From assembly GCF_003116015.1 (NCBI RefSeq), contig NZ_LGQZ01000007.1, forward strand, positions 1-64,000: a DNA stretch of 64,000 bases, written 5' to 3'. The stretch comes from Azospirillum sp. TSO22-1. Lineage in GTDB: Bacteria; Pseudomonadota; Alphaproteobacteria; Azospirillales; Azospirillaceae. Positions 45,238-57,668 of this stretch are shown here, piece by piece. The position numbers and the translations under genes were made by a program. The notes under the pieces are model-generated. The model did no database searches. It was not told where the DNA came from and worked only from the letters and a program-made list of their open reading frames with translations. Each line of letters begins with the position of its first letter. Position 1 is the first letter of the stretch.

Positions 45238-47622
45238 ATGACGATCCGGGCGAAGCTGCTGGCGCTGGTTGCCATACTCGGGGCCATGCTGGTCGCCGTG
45301 GCCGGGCAGCGGGCGCTGGATGCGCTGGAGGCCCGGCGGGCGGCGGAGCAGGTGCGCGCCGTCAACGGCATCTCCGACCAGTTGCTGGCCGCGGCCGGCG
45401 CCTGGGCGGTGGAGCGTGGCACCGCCAACGCCGTCCTGGCCGACCCGAAGGCGGCCTCCCCGGCGCAGCGCGACGCCATCGCCGGCAAGCGGCGCGAGGC
45501 CGACGCCGCCTTCGCCGACGCGGTCGCCCGCGCCCGCCTGCTGGGCGCCGCCCTCGACAAGCCGCTGGGTGACGCCGAGGCGGCGCTGCGCGCGGTGGAG
45601 GAGCTGCGCCGCGGCGTGGACGCGGCGCTGTCCGGCGGTCAGGCCTCGGCCGAGCTGAAGCGCGACTGGTTCCCGCGGGTGAGCGCGCTGATCCTCGCCA
45701 GCCAGGCGTTCCGCGGCGCCGTGGAGGATTCCGGCCCGGCGGCCGGCGGCGCCGTGCTGCGTGCCTTCGACCTGAAGAACACCCTGTGGGAGATGAGCGA
45801 GTTCGCCGGGCGCGAGCGCGGCATGGTGGCCGGCGCGGTGGCTGGGGCCAAGCCGTTCACCCCGGCGCAGCTGGAGGCGGTGTCGCGCGCCCGCGGCCGC
45901 GTGGACAGCGGCTGGACGTCGTTCCGGCGGCTGGTCGGCGGCTTCGGCCCCGGCATGGCCGCGGCGGCCGACGCCATCGCGCGCGTCTATTTCGGCGAGT
46001 TCGAGGCGACCCGCGCCGCGGTCTACGACGCCTCGGCCGCGGGGGCGGCGTACCCGGTGGACGGCGCGCGCTGGTTCGCCGCCGCCACGGCCGGCATCGA
46101 ACGCATCCTGGAGGCGCAGGCGGCGGCCTCGGCCGAGGTGCGCGGGCTGCTCGACCGCGAGGCGGCGGCGGCCGACGGCACGCTGACGGTCAGCGTGGCG
46201 CTGCTGGCGGCGGTGCTGGCGCTGGCTGCGGTGGCGGCCTGGGTCATCACCGCGCAGGTCAACCGGCCGATCCGCGGCATGACCGACACCATGGGCGTGC
46301 TGGCCGAGGGCCGCTTCGACGTCGAGGTGCCGGGCACCGCGCGGCGCGACGAGATCGGCCTGATGGCCAGGGCGGTCGAGGTGTTCAAGCAGCACGGCCT
46401 GGACAACGAGCGCCTGCGCGCCGAGCAGGAACGCGCCCGCGCCGAATCCGAGGCGGCCAAGCGCGCCGCGCTCGCCGGCATGGCCGACACCGTGGAGCGC
46501 GAGATGCGCTCGGCCGTCGAGCGCGTGGCGGCGCGGACCAAGGAGATGGACGGCTCCGCCGGCTCCATGGCCACGTCGGCCGACCAGGTGTCGAGCAACG
46601 CGCAGGGCGTCGCCGCGGCGGCCGAGCAGGCGCTGTCCAACGCCCAGTGCGTCGCCACCGCGGTGGAGGAGCTGACCGCCTCGATCCGGGCGATCAACGA
46701 CCAGCTCGGCCACGCCAGCGCGGTGACGCGGCGCGCGGTGGGGGCGGGGACACGGACGCAGGAGACCATCCAATCGCTGTCCGACACCGTCAGCCGCATC
46801 GGCGAGGTGGCGACGCTGATCCAGGGCATTGCCGGGCAGACCAACCTGCTGGCGCTGAACGCCACCATCGAGGCGGCGCGGGCGGGGGAGGCCGGCAAGG
46901 GCTTCGCCGTGGTGGCGACCGAGGTCAAGAACCTCGCCAACCAAACCGCCAAGGCGACCGAGGAGATCGCCCAGCAGATCGCCGCCGTGCAGGTCGGCAC
47001 CGCCTCGGCGGTGGAGGCGGTGCGCGAGATCGGCGCGACCATCCAGGAGATCGACTCCATCGCCGGCTCGGTCGCCGTCGCCATGGAGCAGCAGGGGGCA
47101 GCGACGCACGAGATCTCGCGCAACGTGGTCGAGACCACCGGTGCCGCGCAGGAGGTGTCCTCGCGTATCGCCCAGGTGTCGGCGGAGGCGTCCGCCAACG
47201 GCGCGCGCGCCTCCGACGTGCGCGGCATCGCCACTGAGCTGGCCGGCAGCATCGACGCGTTGCGCGCCACGCTGGTGCGGGCGGTGCGCACCGCGACGCA
47301 GGAGGTGGATCGCCGGCAGCGCCCGCGCTGGCGCCTCGACCGCGGCTGCCGGGTGGTTGTGGCTGGCGCCGAGTCGGCGGCGCGGGTTGCCGACCTGTCG
47401 GAGCGCGGCGCCTGCCTGACCGGCGCGCCGGAGCTGGCGCCGGGTACGGCGGGCACGCTGCGGGTCGATGGCTGCGCGGTGGCGATCCCCTTCACCGCCA
47501 TGGAGCGCCGTGACGACGACCTCCGCGTGCGATTCGAGCTGGCGGGCACGGACGCCGAGGCCTTCGCCCGCACCTTCCCGCAGCTGGTGGCCGGGGCGCC
47601 GCGGCTGGAAAGCGCCGCTTAA
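45238..47622 (+). CDS. Methyl-accepting chemotaxis protein with C-terminal PilZ domain
   Basis: 794 residues. Membrane helix 5-23, a long helical periplasmic region of about 290 residues with a NIT-like start ([15 protein letters not shown]), second helix 318-340, HAMP, then the signalling domain with [25 protein letters not shown]. After it comes a PilZ domain (about 695-780) with the c-di-GMP motifs R-x3-R (RQRPR) and D-x-S-x2-G (DLSERG). Azospirillum Tlp1 has the same domain order and adjusts chemotaxis to c-di-GMP, so this is a Tlp1-like energy or nitrogen sensor candidate. Confidence 0.92.
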   Translation: MTIRAKLLALVAILGAMLVAVAGQRALDALEARRAAEQVRAVNGISDQLLAAAGAWAVERGTANAVLADPKAASPAQRDAIAGKRREADAAFADAVARARLLGAALDKPLGDAEAALRAVEELRRGVDAALSGGQASAELKRDWFPRVSALILASQAFRGAVEDSGPAAGGAVLRAFDLKNTLWEMSEFAGRERGMVAGAVAGAKPFTPAQLEAVSRARGRVDSGWTSFRRLVGGFGPGMAAAADAIARVYFGEFEATRAAVYDASAAGAAYPVDGARWFAAATAGIERILEAQAAASAEVRGLLDREAAAADGTLTVSVALLAAVLALAAVAAWVITAQVNRPIRGMTDTMGVLAEGRFDVEVPGTARRDEIGLMARAVEVFKQHGLDNERLRAEQERARAESEAAKRAALAGMADTVEREMRSAVERVAARTKEMDGSAGSMATSADQVSSNAQGVAAAAEQALSNAQCVATAVEELTASIRAINDQLGHASAVTRRAVGAGTRTQETIQSLSDTVSRIGEVATLIQGIAGQTNLLALNATIEAARAGEAGKGFAVVATEVKNLANQTAKATEEIAQQIAAVQVGTASAVEAVREIGATIQEIDSIAGSVAVAMEQQGAATHEISRNVVETTGAAQEVSSRIAQVSAEASANGARASDVRGIATELAGSIDALRATLVRAVRTATQEVDRRQRPRWRLDRGCRVVVAGAESAARVADLSERGACLTGAPELAPGTAGTLRVDGCAVAIPFTAMERRDDDLRVRFELAGTDAEAFARTFPQLVAGAPRLESAA

Positions 47623-47825
47623 GCCCCTCTCCCCTTGCGGGAGAGGGGTTGGGGAGAGGGGGAAGGGCGCAGAGCGCCGACCGGGTTTTTCACCACGAAG
47701 GCACGAAGACACGAAGGTGGCGGGAACGCGCCTCCCACCTTCGTGTCTTCGTGCCTTCGTGGTGACTCGGTTTCGGGTCAGGTGGCGTTCCTTCCCCCTC
47801 TCCCGCAAGGGGAGAGGGGCTTTTT
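47622..47825. repeat. Nested inverted repeats: G/C-rich pair (copy 6) around a perfect 30-base palindrome
   Basis: Outer arms AGCCCCTCTCCCCTTGCGGG... and ...CCCGCAAGGGGAGAGGGGCT enclose an inner pair, 47691-47720 and 47735-47764, whose 30 bases are perfect reverse complements around a 14-base spacer. The inner arms consist of CACGAAGG-type iterations. No gene lies inside. The T run after the outer arm (47821-47825) would make the whole an efficient terminator for the chemoreceptor. Confidence 0.85.
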
Positions 47826-48241
47826 GCGGCCATTTGACCAACGCCAATCGTCAGTCCAGCTGACGGCCTGCGTCAACCTGTCGCACTTATCACTTGACGA
47901 TCGCACTCAACCATTAGGAAAAGGCTGTGGCCACGCTGCGGACCATCGGCCTTCCGGAATGCGGCATAAAGCCACATTTTGTGTACGGAAGACCTTGTAA
48001 CGCGGGCATGGCAGGAGCTACGTTCTAGGTGCGCGGATTTGTCGCACATGCAGTGGGGGTATCGCAGATCATCCCCAGGCGCATGGACGGCCCGCGGAGA
48101 AATCAACACCGGCGCCGCCGGAACCGTCCGCCCTCAGACCCGGAGAACCGGGCGGGGCGCGAGAGACAGGACGGGGTGGCAGCCGGGCCATAGGGGCATC
48201 CGTGGGCCGTGGTCGGCCGCACGGCAGAGAGAGGGTTGGGG
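47826..48241. other. Leader region of the cox operon
   Basis: About 415 bases upstream of coxB without an open frame that has a ribosome-binding site and a recognisable product. It must hold the cox promoter, but I see no clear -35/-10 pair and no strong palindrome. Confidence 0.5.
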
Positions 48242-49087
48242 ATGACCAGGCACACCTTGCGCGCCGTCGGCGCGACAGCACTCACTTGCGTACTCGGATT
48301 GGCTCAAAGCGCGCTGGCCGCCGCGCCCCAGCCTTGGGAACTGGGCCTGCAGCCGGCGGCCTCGCCGGTCAAGCACGCGCTCGACGATTTCCACAACCTG
48401 CTGCTGGTGATCATCACCGCCATCACGCTGCTGGTGTTCGCGCTGCTGGTCGCGGTGGCCGTCCGCTTCAACGCCAAGCGCAACCCGACCCCGTCCAGCA
48501 CCTCGCACAACACGCTCTTGGAGGTGGCGTGGACGGTGGTCCCGGTGATCATCCTGATCGTCATCGCCGTGCCGTCCTTCCGCGTCCTCTACATGATGGA
48601 GGTCACGCCGGAGGCCGAGATGACCATCAAGGTCACCGGTCGGCAGTGGTACTGGGACTACGAGTACCCGGACCAGGGCGGTTTCGCCTACTCCAGCTAC
48701 ATGATCCAGGAGGCCGACCTGAAGCCGGGCCAGAAGCGCCTGCTCGAGGTCGACAACCGCGTGGTCGTGCCGGTCAACACCGTGGTGCGCGTGCAGCTCA
48801 CCGCCGGCGACGTCATCCACGCCTGGGCGCTGCCCGCGTTCGGCGTGAAGAAGGACGCGGTGCCCGGCCGCCTCAACGAGACCTGGTTCAAGGTCGAGAA
48901 GGAGGGCGTCTACTACGGCCAGTGCTCGGAGATCTGCGGCACCAACCACGGCTTCATGCCCATCGCCGTCGAGGCGATGTCGAAGGAGAAGTTCGCGGAG
49001 TGGGTCGCCAAGGCGAAGGTCGCCTACGGCACGCCGGACGGCTCGCGCGAGTTGGCGCAGATGCCGGCCGCCGCCGAGACGCGCTGA
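48242..49087 (+). CDS. coxB: Cytochrome c oxidase subunit II
   Basis: 281 residues with a signal peptide (cut near SALA, residue 26), two membrane helices and a periplasmic cupredoxin domain. The CuA site CSEICGTNHGFM (C228, C232, H236, M239, plus an upstream His in HAWALPAFG) and the cytochrome c docking segment GRQWYWDYEYPD are intact. Takes electrons from cytochrome c and passes them to haem a of CoxA. First gene of the operon coxB-coxA-ctaB-coxF-ctaG-coxC-DUF983-surf1. Confidence 0.97.
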   Translation: MTRHTLRAVGATALTCVLGLAQSALAAAPQPWELGLQPAASPVKHALDDFHNLLLVIITAITLLVFALLVAVAVRFNAKRNPTPSSTSHNTLLEVAWTVVPVIILIVIAVPSFRVLYMMEVTPEAEMTIKVTGRQWYWDYEYPDQGGFAYSSYMIQEADLKPGQKRLLEVDNRVVVPVNTVVRVQLTAGDVIHAWALPAFGVKKDAVPGRLNETWFKVEKEGVYYGQCSEICGTNHGFMPIAVEAMSKEKFAEWVAKAKVAYGTPDGSRELAQMPAAAETR

Positions 49088-49099
49088 CGCCCGTAATAA

Positions 49100-50722
<1,623 letters not shown>

Positions 50723-50755
50723 TTGGGCATCAAGTAAGCACGGTCAAGGGTTAGA

Positions 50756-50784
50756 GACGCGGGGGAGGGAACGCCTCCCCCGTC
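50756..50784 (+). other. Hairpin between coxA and ctaB
   Basis: GGGGGAGG and CCTCCCCC form an eight-base stem with a short loop in the 78-base gap after coxA. Without a T run it is more likely an mRNA stabiliser or partial attenuator that raises coxBA over assembly-factor transcript. Confidence 0.45.
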
Positions 50785-50800
50785 ACCGGAGGAAAGAAGA

Positions 50801-51709
50801 ATGACGGATCTCACCGTCCAGCGCGTCTCCGCCGACGCGCCGTCCGCCACGGTCGGCGACTTCATCGAGCTGCTGAAGCCCCGCGTCATGTCGCTGGTGG
50901 TGTTCACCGGCTTCGCCGGCATGGTGGTGGCGCCGGGGCACCTGCACCCGCTGCTGGCATCCGTGGCGGTGCTCTGCATCGCCGTCGGCGCCGGGGCGTC
51001 GGGCGCCATCAACATGTGGTACGACCGCGACATCGACGCGGTGATGACCCGCACGGCCAGGCGGCCGATCCCCACCGGCCGGGTGGCGCCGGACGAGGCG
51101 CTGGCCTTCGGCGTCTTCCTGGCAGTGGCCGCGGTGCTGGTGATGGGAGTGGCGGTGAACTGGGTGGCGGCCGGCATCCTGGCGCTGGCCACGCTGTTCT
51201 ACGTCTTCGTCTACACCATGTGGCTGAAGCGGCGCACGCCGCAGAACATCGTGATCGGCGGTGCGGCCGGCGCCTTCCCGCCGATGATCGGCTGGGCGGC
51301 GGTGACCGGCGGGGTGGACGTGGCGTCCATCGCGCTGTTCGCGCTGATCTTCCTGTGGACGCCGCCGCACTTCTGGGCGCTGGCGCTGTTCCGCAGCGGC
51401 GACTACGCGCGGGCCGGCGTGCCGATGCTGCCCGTGGTCGAGGGGCCCGAGACCACCAAGCGGCAGATGCTGCTGTACACGCTGCTGCTGCTGCCGGCCG
51501 CCGTGGCGCCGTTCTTCCTGGGGATCGCCGGCTACGCCTACCTCGCCGGTGCGGTGGTGCTGGGCCTGCTGTTCGTGCTGTGCGCGGTCCGCGTGCTGAA
51601 GTCCACCGACGACAAGCCGGCCAAGCAGATGTTCGGCTTCTCGATCCTGTACCTGTTCCTGCTGTTCGCCCTGCTGGTGGGTGAACATGCCGTTCCCGGA
51701 GGCTTTTAA
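50801..51709 (+). CDS. ctaB: Protoheme IX farnesyltransferase (haem O synthase)
   Basis: 302 residues, UbiA-type prenyltransferase with about nine membrane helices. The Asp-rich catalytic loops [24 protein letters not shown] and the [13 protein letters not shown] segment are diagnostic of CtaB. It adds a farnesyl chain to haem B, the first step to haem A of CoxA. Located between coxA and ctaG as in many alphaproteobacteria; ribosome-binding site GGAGGAAAG. Confidence 0.96.
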   Translation: MTDLTVQRVSADAPSATVGDFIELLKPRVMSLVVFTGFAGMVVAPGHLHPLLASVAVLCIAVGAGASGAINMWYDRDIDAVMTRTARRPIPTGRVAPDEALAFGVFLAVAAVLVMGVAVNWVAAGILALATLFYVFVYTMWLKRRTPQNIVIGGAAGAFPPMIGWAAVTGGVDVASIALFALIFLWTPPHFWALALFRSGDYARAGVPMLPVVEGPETTKRQMLLYTLLLLPAAVAPFFLGIAGYAYLAGAVVLGLLFVLCAVRVLKSTDDKPAKQMFGFSILYLFLLFALLVGEHAVPGGF

Positions 51710-51841
51710 ATGGCGATGACCGAACCGCAAGACGATCGTGCCAAGCGGCTGCGCGGCCGCAACCTCGCCACGCTGCTGGCGTTGCTGGGTCTGGTGGCGC
51801 TGTTCTACCTGATCACCATCGTCCGCATGGGCGGGCATTGA
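51710..51841 (+). CDS. Small CoxF-type membrane protein of the cox operon
   Basis: 43 residues: a charged N-terminus (TEPQDDRAKRLRGRN) and one membrane helix (LATLLALLGLVALFYLITIV) ending RMGGH. The ATG abuts the ctaB stop and the stop lies 9 bases before ctaG. Alphaproteobacterial cox operons often carry such a single-span protein at this position, sometimes called CoxF; its role in oxidase assembly is presumed. Confidence 0.8.
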   Translation: MAMTEPQDDRAKRLRGRNLATLLALLGLVALFYLITIVRMGGH

Positions 51842-51850
51842 GCCAGGAGA

Positions 51851-52456
51851 ATGGTGATGGACGAGCGGACCCGCCGCCGCAACCGCGGCTTCCTGATCGG
51901 CCTGCTGGGGCTGGCCTTCGGGATGGTCGGGCTGGCCTACGCGTCGGTGCCGCTCTACTCGCTGTTCTGCCAGGTGACCGGCTTCGGCGGCACCACCCAG
52001 CGTGCGGAGAAGGCGCCGGACACCGTGCTCGACCGCACGGTGACGGTGCGCTTCAACGCCGACGTCAACACCGGGCTGCCCTGGTCCTTCCGCCCCAACC
52101 AGCGGGAGGTGACGGTGAAGCTCGGCGAGACGGTGCTGGTCAGCTACCACGCGGAGAACCGCGGCAAGGAGCCGCTCACCGGCACCGCCGTGTTCAACGT
52201 GACGCCCGAGAAGACCGGCGCCTACTTCAACAAGATCGAGTGCTTCTGCTTCACCGAACAGGTGCTGAACCCCGGTGAGGCCGTCGATATGCCGGTGGCG
52301 TTCTTCGTCGATCCGGCGATCGTCAACGACCGCGACGCGGAGGACGTGAAGACCATCACGCTCTCCTACACCTTCTTCCGCGCCAAGACCGGCGCGGCAT
52401 CGTCAACCAAGGAGCGTACGGCCGCCCGCCCGGGCGAGACCGGCGCCACGAATTGA
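51851..52456 (+). CDS. ctaG: Cox11/CtaG copper insertion protein
   Basis: 201 residues. One N-terminal membrane helix (residues 13-33) anchors a periplasmic immunoglobulin-like domain with the copper-binding CFCF motif (KIECFCFTEQ) and YASVPLYSLFCQVTGFGG, the Cox11 signature. It delivers copper to the CuB centre of CoxA. The ribosome-binding site AGGAG is 4 bases upstream. The C-terminal 25 residues are polar and divergent. Confidence 0.96.
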   Translation: MVMDERTRRRNRGFLIGLLGLAFGMVGLAYASVPLYSLFCQVTGFGGTTQRAEKAPDTVLDRTVTVRFNADVNTGLPWSFRPNQREVTVKLGETVLVSYHAENRGKEPLTGTAVFNVTPEKTGAYFNKIECFCFTEQVLNPGEAVDMPVAFFVDPAIVNDRDAEDVKTITLSYTFFRAKTGAASSTKERTAARPGETGATN

Positions 52457-52473
52457 GCACGGGGTTGGAGCAT

Positions 52474-53328
52474 ATGGCCGACATCACGCACGACACAGCG
52501 CCCGCACCGCACGGGGAGGGCATCCCGCACCCCTACCACCTGGTGAAGCCCAGCCCGTGGCCGCTGGCCGGCGCCTTCGCGGGCGGCCTGCTGGCCACCG
52601 GCGCCATCTTCTACATGCACTACAACACCGTGTGGCTGCTGGTCCTCGGCTTCCTGGCGGTGTCGGCGGTGATGTTCCTGTGGTGGCGCGACATCATCAG
52701 GGAAGCGGTGGTCGAGCACGCCCATACCCCCGTGGTGAAGATCGGTCTGCGCTACGGCATGGCGCTGTTCATCGCGTCGGAGGTGATGTTCTTCGTCGCG
52801 TTCTTCTGGGCGTACTTCGACGCCTCGCTGTTCCCGAAGATCTTCGCGCAGAACCCGCACGGCGTGTGGCCGCCGCCGGCCATCAAGCCGTTCGACCCGT
52901 TCCACCTGCCGTTCATGATGACGGTCATCCTGCTGCTGTCCGGCGTGACGGTCACCTGGGCGCACCACGAGCTGCAGCACGGCAACACCAGGAAGGCCGG
53001 GCAGGCGCTGGGCCTCACCGTGCTGCTCGGCGTGATGTTCACCTTCTTCCAGGGCTGGGAGTACAGCCACGCCTCCTTCGGCTTCACCGAGGGCATCTAC
53101 CCGTCCACCTTCTTCATGGCGACGGGCTTCCACGGCTTCCACGTCTTCGTCGGCACCATCTTCCTGGCGGTCTGCTGGTACCGCACGGTGAAGGGCCACT
53201 TCACGCCGGACAGCCACTTCGGCTTCGAGGCGGCGGCCTGGTACTGGCACTTCGTGGACGTGGTCTGGCTGTTCCTGTTCGTCTCCATCTACTGGTGGGG
53301 GTCGCTGGGCGCGGCCGCCGGGCATTGA
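52474..53328 (+). CDS. coxC: Cytochrome c oxidase subunit III
   Basis: 284 residues from ATG 52474 with GGAG upstream. Seven membrane helices; conserved HPYHLVKPSPWPLAGAFAGG, ALFIASEVMFFVAFFWAYFDASLFP, and the C-terminal WYWHFVDVVWLFLFVSIYWWG. CoxC stabilises subunit I and supports the proton-uptake path. Order ctaG-coxC is normal for the alphaproteobacterial operon. Confidence 0.97.
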   Translation: MADITHDTAPAPHGEGIPHPYHLVKPSPWPLAGAFAGGLLATGAIFYMHYNTVWLLVLGFLAVSAVMFLWWRDIIREAVVEHAHTPVVKIGLRYGMALFIASEVMFFVAFFWAYFDASLFPKIFAQNPHGVWPPPAIKPFDPFHLPFMMTVILLLSGVTVTWAHHELQHGNTRKAGQALGLTVLLGVMFTFFQGWEYSHASFGFTEGIYPSTFFMATGFHGFHVFVGTIFLAVCWYRTVKGHFTPDSHFGFEAAAWYWHFVDVVWLFLFVSIYWWGSLGAAAGH

Positions 53329-53366
53329 CCACACACTACCCACGGGTAGCGCCGTTGAGCGCGGGC

Positions 53367-53699
53367 ATGCGGTGCGTGTGCCCGCGCTGCGGCAGGGGGA
53401 GGCTCTACAAGGACTTCCTCACCGTGGCCGACGTCTGCGAGGTCTGCGGCCTCGACCTGGGCAAGCAGGACACCGGCGACGGCCCGGCGGTGTTCCTGAT
53501 CTTCATCCTCGGCTTCCTGGTGGTGCCGGTCGCGCTGTGGGTGTCGATGAACGTGGAGTGGCCGTTGTGGCTGCACGCGCTGGTCTGGGGTGTGCTGATC
53601 CTCGGCCTTGCGCTCGGCATGCTGCGGCCGGCCAAGGCGTATATGATCGCCTTGCAGTACCGTTACCGCCGCCACGATTACGAGGGGCCCGCCGCGTGA
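53367..53699 (+). CDS. DUF983 small zinc-ribbon membrane protein
   Basis: 110 residues if translation begins at ATG 53367; TTG 53355 would add four residues and fits homologues that have a short lead before the first cysteines. Two C-x2-C pairs (CPRC and CEVC) likely bind zinc, followed by two membrane helices (about 44-65 and 70-90) and a basic tail. DUF983 genes habitually lie between coxC and surf1. Role unproven, presumably oxidase biogenesis. Confidence 0.85.
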   Translation: MRCVCPRCGRGRLYKDFLTVADVCEVCGLDLGKQDTGDGPAVFLIFILGFLVVPVALWVSMNVEWPLWLHALVWGVLILGLALGMLRPAKAYMIALQYRYRRHDYEGPAA

Positions 53700-54432
53700 G
53701 CGCCGCCCCATCTATGCAAAGGGCCATGTCCGGTCCCGCCCGCCGTTTCCGCCCCAGCCTGTGGGCGACGCTGTTCACCGTCCCGGCGGTGCTGGCGATG
53801 CTCGGCCTCGGCACGTGGCAGGTGGAGCGGCTGGGCTGGAAGGAGGACCTGATCCGCCGCGTGCACGCGCGCATGGGGGCCGCCCCCGTCCCGCTGCCGG
53901 CGACGGTCGCCGACCCCGACGACCTCGACCTGCGCCCGGTCACCGTCACCGGGCGCCTGCTGAACGACCGCGCGCTGCTGATGATCGCCCGGCCGCGCCA
54001 GGGGCAGATGGGCTACGAGGTGGTGACCCCGTTGCAGCGCGCCGACGGCGGCCCACCGGTGCTGGTCAACCGCGGCTGGATCCCGATGGACCGCAAGGAC
54101 GCCCGCCGCGACGGCTCGCCGGGCGAGGTGACGCTGCGCGGCGTCGCCCGCCTGCCGGCGCCGGCCGGCTGGATGCAGCCCGGCAACACGCCCGGCGCCG
54201 AGGTGTGGGTTCGCCTCGACCCGCCCGCCATGGCCGCCGCGCTCGGCTTGGCCGCGGTGGCGCCGGTGGTGGTGGAGGCGCTGCCGGGTCAGTCACCGGG
54301 CGGCCCCTCCGGCATCGAGCCGCGCGTCGATCTGCCGAACAATCACCTGCAATACGCCATCACCTGGTATAGCCTCGCGGCGACCCTGCTGGTCATCTAT
54401 GTCGTCTTCCACCTTCGCCGCAGATCGGACCC

Positions 54433-54436
<4 letters not shown>
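53696..54436 (+). CDS. SURF1 family cytochrome oxidase assembly protein
   Basis: 246 residues from GTG 53696 (GTGA overlap with DUF983; ATGs at 53714 and 53726 are alternatives). Membrane helices at about 22-40 and 220-240 flank a periplasmic domain with the SURF1 landmarks LGTWQVERLGWKEDLI, PVLVNRGWIP and NNHLQYAITWYSLA. SURF1 delivers haem A to subunit I. Its stop overlaps the next gene. Confidence 0.94.
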
Positions 54437-55922
<1,486 letters not shown>

Positions 55923-55926
<4 letters not shown>

Positions 55927-57650
55927 AACGCCAGCGCCGCCCCCGCGACCGCCGCGTGCGCGCGGTAGTTCCGGCGTAGGTCCCCTTCATAGCGGACATA
56001 CGCCCACCCACCCGCGACCCGCCCGGACAGCCCGAGCGCCGGCTGCACGCTCCACGCCGACTCATCCGCGGTGTCGACCGCGAACGATCCGGGCTGCCCG
56101 GTCAATCCCGCGCTCACCGTCCCCGACGCCGCCGACAGCCGCTGGCTCCACAGCAGCCGGCCGTCCAGCGTCCAGTCCGCGGCGACCGGGTAGGCGAGGG
56201 CGATGCCGGCGCGCGAGCGCAGGCTGTGCCCGTCCCGCCCGTCCACCGCGAGGTTCAGGCCGTCGGCACCGCTCTCGGTGAAGCCGCGCCCGTTCAGCCA
56301 TGCGTGCTGCAGCCCGATGAAGGGTGTGACCCGCACACTCTCCAGCGTCACCTCGGTGCCGAGGTCGAGGCGGGAGGCGATGGACTCCGCCCGTGGCTTG
56401 CCGGTGGCGGTGCGGGCGATGGCGGTGGAAATTCCAGGCAGGGCGCCGCTGTCGGCGATGGCGATGCGGCGGCTGACCTCGCCCCAGCTGGTGCCGCCCG
56501 CCACCTGCCCGTTCAGGAACACGCCACCCAGCGTGTAGGTGCCGTGCACCCCCAGCATCGCCGTCTCGACCCGGCCGGCGCTGGATCCGGCGTCCTTCCA
56601 GTCCAGCCGGCTGCGCAGGTAGGCGCCGCCGACGCCGATCTCCAGAGCGTCGGACACGCGGTAGTCCGCGCCGCCCATGCCGGCCCAGGTGGCCGAGCGG
56701 TAGCCCGCCATCTCGTCCGTGCCGCCCAGGCGCGCGGCCGCGCCCAGTGCCTTGGTCCACACCGTCAGTCCCGACGCCAGCACCGCCTCCGGCCCGCCGC
56801 CCCGCCGGCCGAGCGCGTCGAGGAACAGCGTGCGCTGGTGGTCGAGGACGTGCGGCAGCGCGCCGTATACCTCCGGCCCGAACTGCCGGACGGCGGCCTG
56901 CAACGGCGCGGCGTCGGCCGGGCTGGTCAGGTTCAGCACATCAAGCGTCAGCAGCGCGCGGTCGAGGCCGCCGTAGGCGGCCACCGGCACGCCGTCCAGG
57001 TAGGTTCCGACCGCCTTCGCCGCGCCGGACAGCCGCGGGCCGTAGGCCAGCACCGGCCCCGGATCGGCGCTGCCGGTGACGGTGTAGTTGGCCGCCGGCA
57101 CCTGATAACCCTGCACCCCCGCCGCGCCCCAGCCGACGTAGTACTGGATGCCGCCACCCCGGCCCCAGGTGCCGGTGCCGTCCACGGCGTCGGTGATCGG
57201 GCCGGCGACGCCGCTCCAGAACGACACGCCGGCCGGGACGACGACCAGCGTCATCGTGTTGTTGCGCGTGCCGTCGCTGTAGACCGGCAGCGCCCAGCGG
57301 TCGAGGATCCGCGCCCGCGTCAGCCCGCGCATCTCGGCGATGGGCATGATCCAGCCGCCGGTCTGCCCCGCCTTGCCCGGCAGGTCGCGTGGGCTGACGT
57401 AGCTGCGCACCGCCACGAAGGGCTGCGTGGTGCGCACGACGTACGCGGTGGTGCCCGGCTCGAACGGCGGGTTGACCTGGGTGGTGCCGTAGATGCCCTG
57501 GAAGACGGTGAGCATCGACTCCGCGCTCGCCGTGCCGAGGACGGTCAGGCCGGGGATGCCGGTGGCCGTCGCGGTGCCCGCCGCCAGCGCGGGGGACGCA
57601 CCCGGGAGCGCAAGTGCGGCCAGGATCGCCGCGGTGTGCCGGAAGGCCAT
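55923..57650 (-). CDS. Autotransporter-like outer-membrane protein
   Basis: 575 residues. Signal peptide cut near ALAA (residue 24); a passenger (about 25-285) with no repeats or known catalytic motif; a C-terminal autotransporter barrel (about 290-575) ending in the required aromatic residue (VAGAALAF). Landmark segments include TKALGAAARLGG, LGVHGTYTLGGVFLNGQVAGG and FIGLQHAWLNGRGFTESG. Passenger unusual for its class: short, Gly-rich and predicted beta-rich. It is 18 bases downstream of the TPR-GSCFA gene on the same strand and may be its export partner or a surface-exposed relative of unknown role. Confidence 0.82.
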
Positions 57651-57668
57651 GCGGACGTATTTCCCGCC

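Noticed and set aside
47691-47764. CACGAAGG iterations considered as a CRISPR array
   Set aside because: Units are contiguous within two arms of one palindrome, with no unique spacers of constant length and no cas genes.
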